DNA of 64,000 nucleotides, taken from Paguma larvata. Lineage: Eukaryota; Chordata; Mammalia; Carnivora; Viverridae. A model generated the notes under the pieces. It did no database searches. It was not told the origin of the DNA and worked only from the letters and a program-made list of their open reading frames with translations. Position numbers and translations under genes: made by a program. Numbering within the stretch: position 1 is the first letter of the stretch; each line of letters starts with the position of its first letter. Of the stretch, positions 62,460 to 64,000 are shown piece by piece. Location: assembly GCA_030068075.1 (NCBI GenBank), contig CM057826.1, positions 60,609,312 to 60,673,311 on the forward strand. The letters run 5' to 3'.

Positions 62460-63025
62460 TAAGGAAAGTGGGTTCCTAGTAGCACTCTGACAAGGTCAAG
62501 GAAGACGTCCCTAAAATGGGGCCTTTTGGACCTGGTATTGAGTCACGAGTAGGAGCGCGCTATGGGAAGAGGAAGGATTGTTATGCCCAGAATTCAGGGA
62601 CCCCAAAAACCACCAGGGAGCCGAGTCCGATGCAAGAACAAAGAGCCTTTATTCGAGCTAGCTCGAGCTCAATCTCAAACCTGCACCGACGCAGCGGTGG
62701 GTCGAGAGAGAGGGCGAGGTCCAAAAACACAATAGTTTTAAAGGGGTCTAGGGGCAGTGGGAGGGGTGATGGTCGTGACCCTAGCCGATTGGCCAAGGAA
62801 GCGTCAAGGGTCTTGTTCCATAGGTCACTGGGTGTGGTTCTTTTGGAACCGGGAAGTTGCAGGTTTTGAGCAGGCACTGGGGACTCAGGGTGGAAGACAC
62901 GGAAACACAATGGAGTCAGTCCCAGTTTGCCCTTAAGCAAAATGGCATCAGTCCCGATTTGCCCTTACAGGATGAGGGCATTCCAAGCCTGGGAGAGGCT
63001 TATGCAAAAGACCACAGAGCAGAAG
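62460..63025 (-). mobile_element. LINE2 relic (antisense) split by a retroviral LTR
   Basis: aggtcaaggaagacgtccc and atgggaagaggaaggat on the left, gagggcattccaagcctgggagaggcttatgcaaaagacc on the right. Joined, they read as the L2 segment 'gaagagcattccaggcagaggg…gcaaaggcc'. Confidence 0.6.
62579..62969 (-). mobile_element. Solo class-I endogenous retrovirus (gammaretrovirus-like) LTR
   Basis: A 391-bp element with TG…CA ends, antisense. In its own sense it starts TGTAAGGGCAAATCGGG, has a TTTAAAAC TATA-like box, an AATAAA polyadenylation signal followed by GGCTCTTTGTTCTTGC, a U5 region rich in G/T, and ends GGCATAACA. A direct repeat of a roughly 20-bp unit (GGGCAAA-TC/CT-GGGACTGA) lies near its 5' end. 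It is flanked by GGAT on both sides (62575-62578 and 62970-62973), the 4-bp duplication typical of gammaretroviruses. No gag, pol or env sequence adjoins, so the provirus was lost by LTR-LTR recombination. No coding capacity. Confidence 0.88.
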
Positions 63026-63029
63026 TATA

Positions 63030-63118
63030 AAGTCGCATAGCTATTAGGGGACAGGGCAGGGATTTAAATTCAGGCCTCGTGGACTCCAGCGCCTGGGTTG
63101 ACCAGCAGCATGCTATTC
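63030..63118 (+). mobile_element. MIR 3' fragment
   Basis: attaggggacagggcagggatttaaattcaggcctcgtggactccagcgcc, ending ccagcagcatgctattc. Confidence 0.6.
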
Positions 63119-63308
63119 TATTGAGGACGGTAAACTGACGTGACTTGAAGCACAGCCGGGAGGGGCAAGTGGACGGATGCACGCGCTTACCCTGACGTCC
63201 ATTCTCTCCCTCTTCTTCAGTAATAAAATCTCCAGTTTTTTGTTGAATGTCCGGACTAGAGGCTGTGTTTCCTGGCATCCCAGGAGGTAGGTGTGCACTG
63301 GGACTTAA

Positions 63309-63524
63309 TTTTTTTTTTTTTATGTTTATTTATTTTTGAGACAGAGAGAGACAGAGCATGAGTGGAGGAGGGGCACAGAGAGAGGGAGACACAGAATCCG
63401 AAACAGGCTCCAGGCTTTGAGCTGTCAGCACAGAGCCCGACGCGGGGCTCGAACTCACAGACCGCGAGATCATGACCTGAGCCGAAGTCGGACGCTCAAC
63501 CGACTGAGCCATTCAGGTGCCCCC
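63309..63524 (-). mobile_element. Full-length feline CAN-SINE, well preserved
   Basis: tatgtttatttatttttgagacagagagagacagagcatgagtgg, gaatccgaaacaggctccaggc, head gctcaaccgactgagccattcaggtgcccc. Only a short CTTAA is shared by the flanks. Confidence 0.97.
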
Positions 63525-63564
63525 TTAAGACTCTTTTTAAACTGTAGATTCAGTCTCCATCCTC

Positions 63565-63880
63565 CTGCAATTTTTGCCAAAAGAACTGAGTCATTTGTCT
63601 TCTTAAGTTTCCTGCAGTCTGGACTTTGCTAATTGCATACCCTTGGTAGCATTTCACAAGTTCCTTGGTTCTCTGTGTTTCCTGTAAGCTGGTGGTTGGC
63701 TCTAGAAGCTTCACGGGTCTGGATTGGCTGCTTTGGCGGCCCGGGCTGTATACTGAATTGTGCGCAGGAAGCAGCTCGGATCCGACTGTACTGTCTCCTT
63801 TCCCGAGGTTCATGTCCTCCCATCGCTAATGATAAAATCCATTGTTTCATTAGGGGCTGCAAAATGGCGATCGTCCGATT
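63565..63880 (-). mobile_element. Old LINE-1-like relic (antisense)
   Basis: tggactttgctaattgcatacccttggtagcatttcac, gttctctgtgtttcctgtaagctggtggttggctctagaagcttcacgggtctgg match an old LINE-type repeat in reverse complement. The exact class is uncertain. Confidence 0.5.
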
Positions 63881-64000
63881 ACAGCTTCCTTCCTCACCAG
63901 CATCAAAAGAGGAGCTTCGCCGCCTCAGCTGAGACGCAGTGTGTGTAGAACTTCTCAGGACTCTTGCTTGTGTCCAGACCAGAATCAGTCACTCGAGATG

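Noticed and set aside
62579..62969. A coding provirus next to the LTR
   Set aside because: Both flanks are L2 and MIR sequence; no gag, pol or env remains and no second LTR is present in the window.

Overview
This window is nuclear DNA from a placental carnivore, most likely a cat (Felidae). The main evidence is about twenty copies or fragments of the tRNA-Lys-derived carnivore SINE (CAN-SINE/SINEC). They show the cat-type body (gagcctggagcctgcttc, then a CT-rich stretch, then an AATAAA-type A-rich tail). The older mammalian background (MIR, L2, old L1, MLT/MaLR-like LTRs, one hAT-like DNA element), (CA)n and (GAAT)n microsatellites and low CpG also fit. No prokaryotic feature is present. All family names are from memory of consensus sequences; no RepeatMasker run was possible, so subfamily names and the edges of old elements are approximate.

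I found no protein-coding gene I can support. The many short open frames (up to 389 codons) are what GC-rich, repeat-rich mammalian DNA gives by chance; several run straight through recognised SINE, LINE or microsatellite sequence. The window is best read as intergenic or intronic. I can neither name nor exclude a neighbouring gene.

Layout. 1-8 kb: a TGAGGG hexamer block, a perfect RFX X-box upstream of a TATA-like motif (1.3-1.45 kb), MIR and L2 relics, one SINE with a 17-bp target duplication. 8-16 kb: a hAT-like relic, several MIRs, old L1 and L2 pieces, a second X-box (14.47 kb). 16-24 kb: two SINEs nested in an old LTR-like element (17.4-18.36 kb), a SINE nested in another old repeat (22.4-22.6 kb), and a splice-site-bounded open frame (20.28-20.59 kb). 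24-28.4 kb: a 230-bp purine tract, then GC-rich DNA without recognised repeats. 28.4-41.9 kb: dense SINEs, including a SINE inside an L1 (37.6-38.7 kb), a SINE inside a SINE (40.6-41.1 kb), an MLT-like LTR (38.9-39.3 kb), and a GAA/GGA tract grown from a SINE tail (36.3-36.5 kb). 42-52 kb: old LTR-like and L1/L2 relics, a SINE with a long AAAAT/AAAAC tail. 52-64 kb: a 25-bp minisatellite carrying GC boxes (56.84-56.95 kb), a 25-bp palindrome (60.58 kb), and a solo class-I endogenous retroviral LTR with a 4-bp target duplication inside an L2 (62.58-62.97 kb).

The items most worth checking are the solo LTR, the two X-box sites, the non-repetitive AT-rich blocks that resemble developmental conserved non-coding elements (especially 37.39-37.56 kb), and the 20.3-kb candidate exon. 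I see no evidence for a new multi-gene biological system here.
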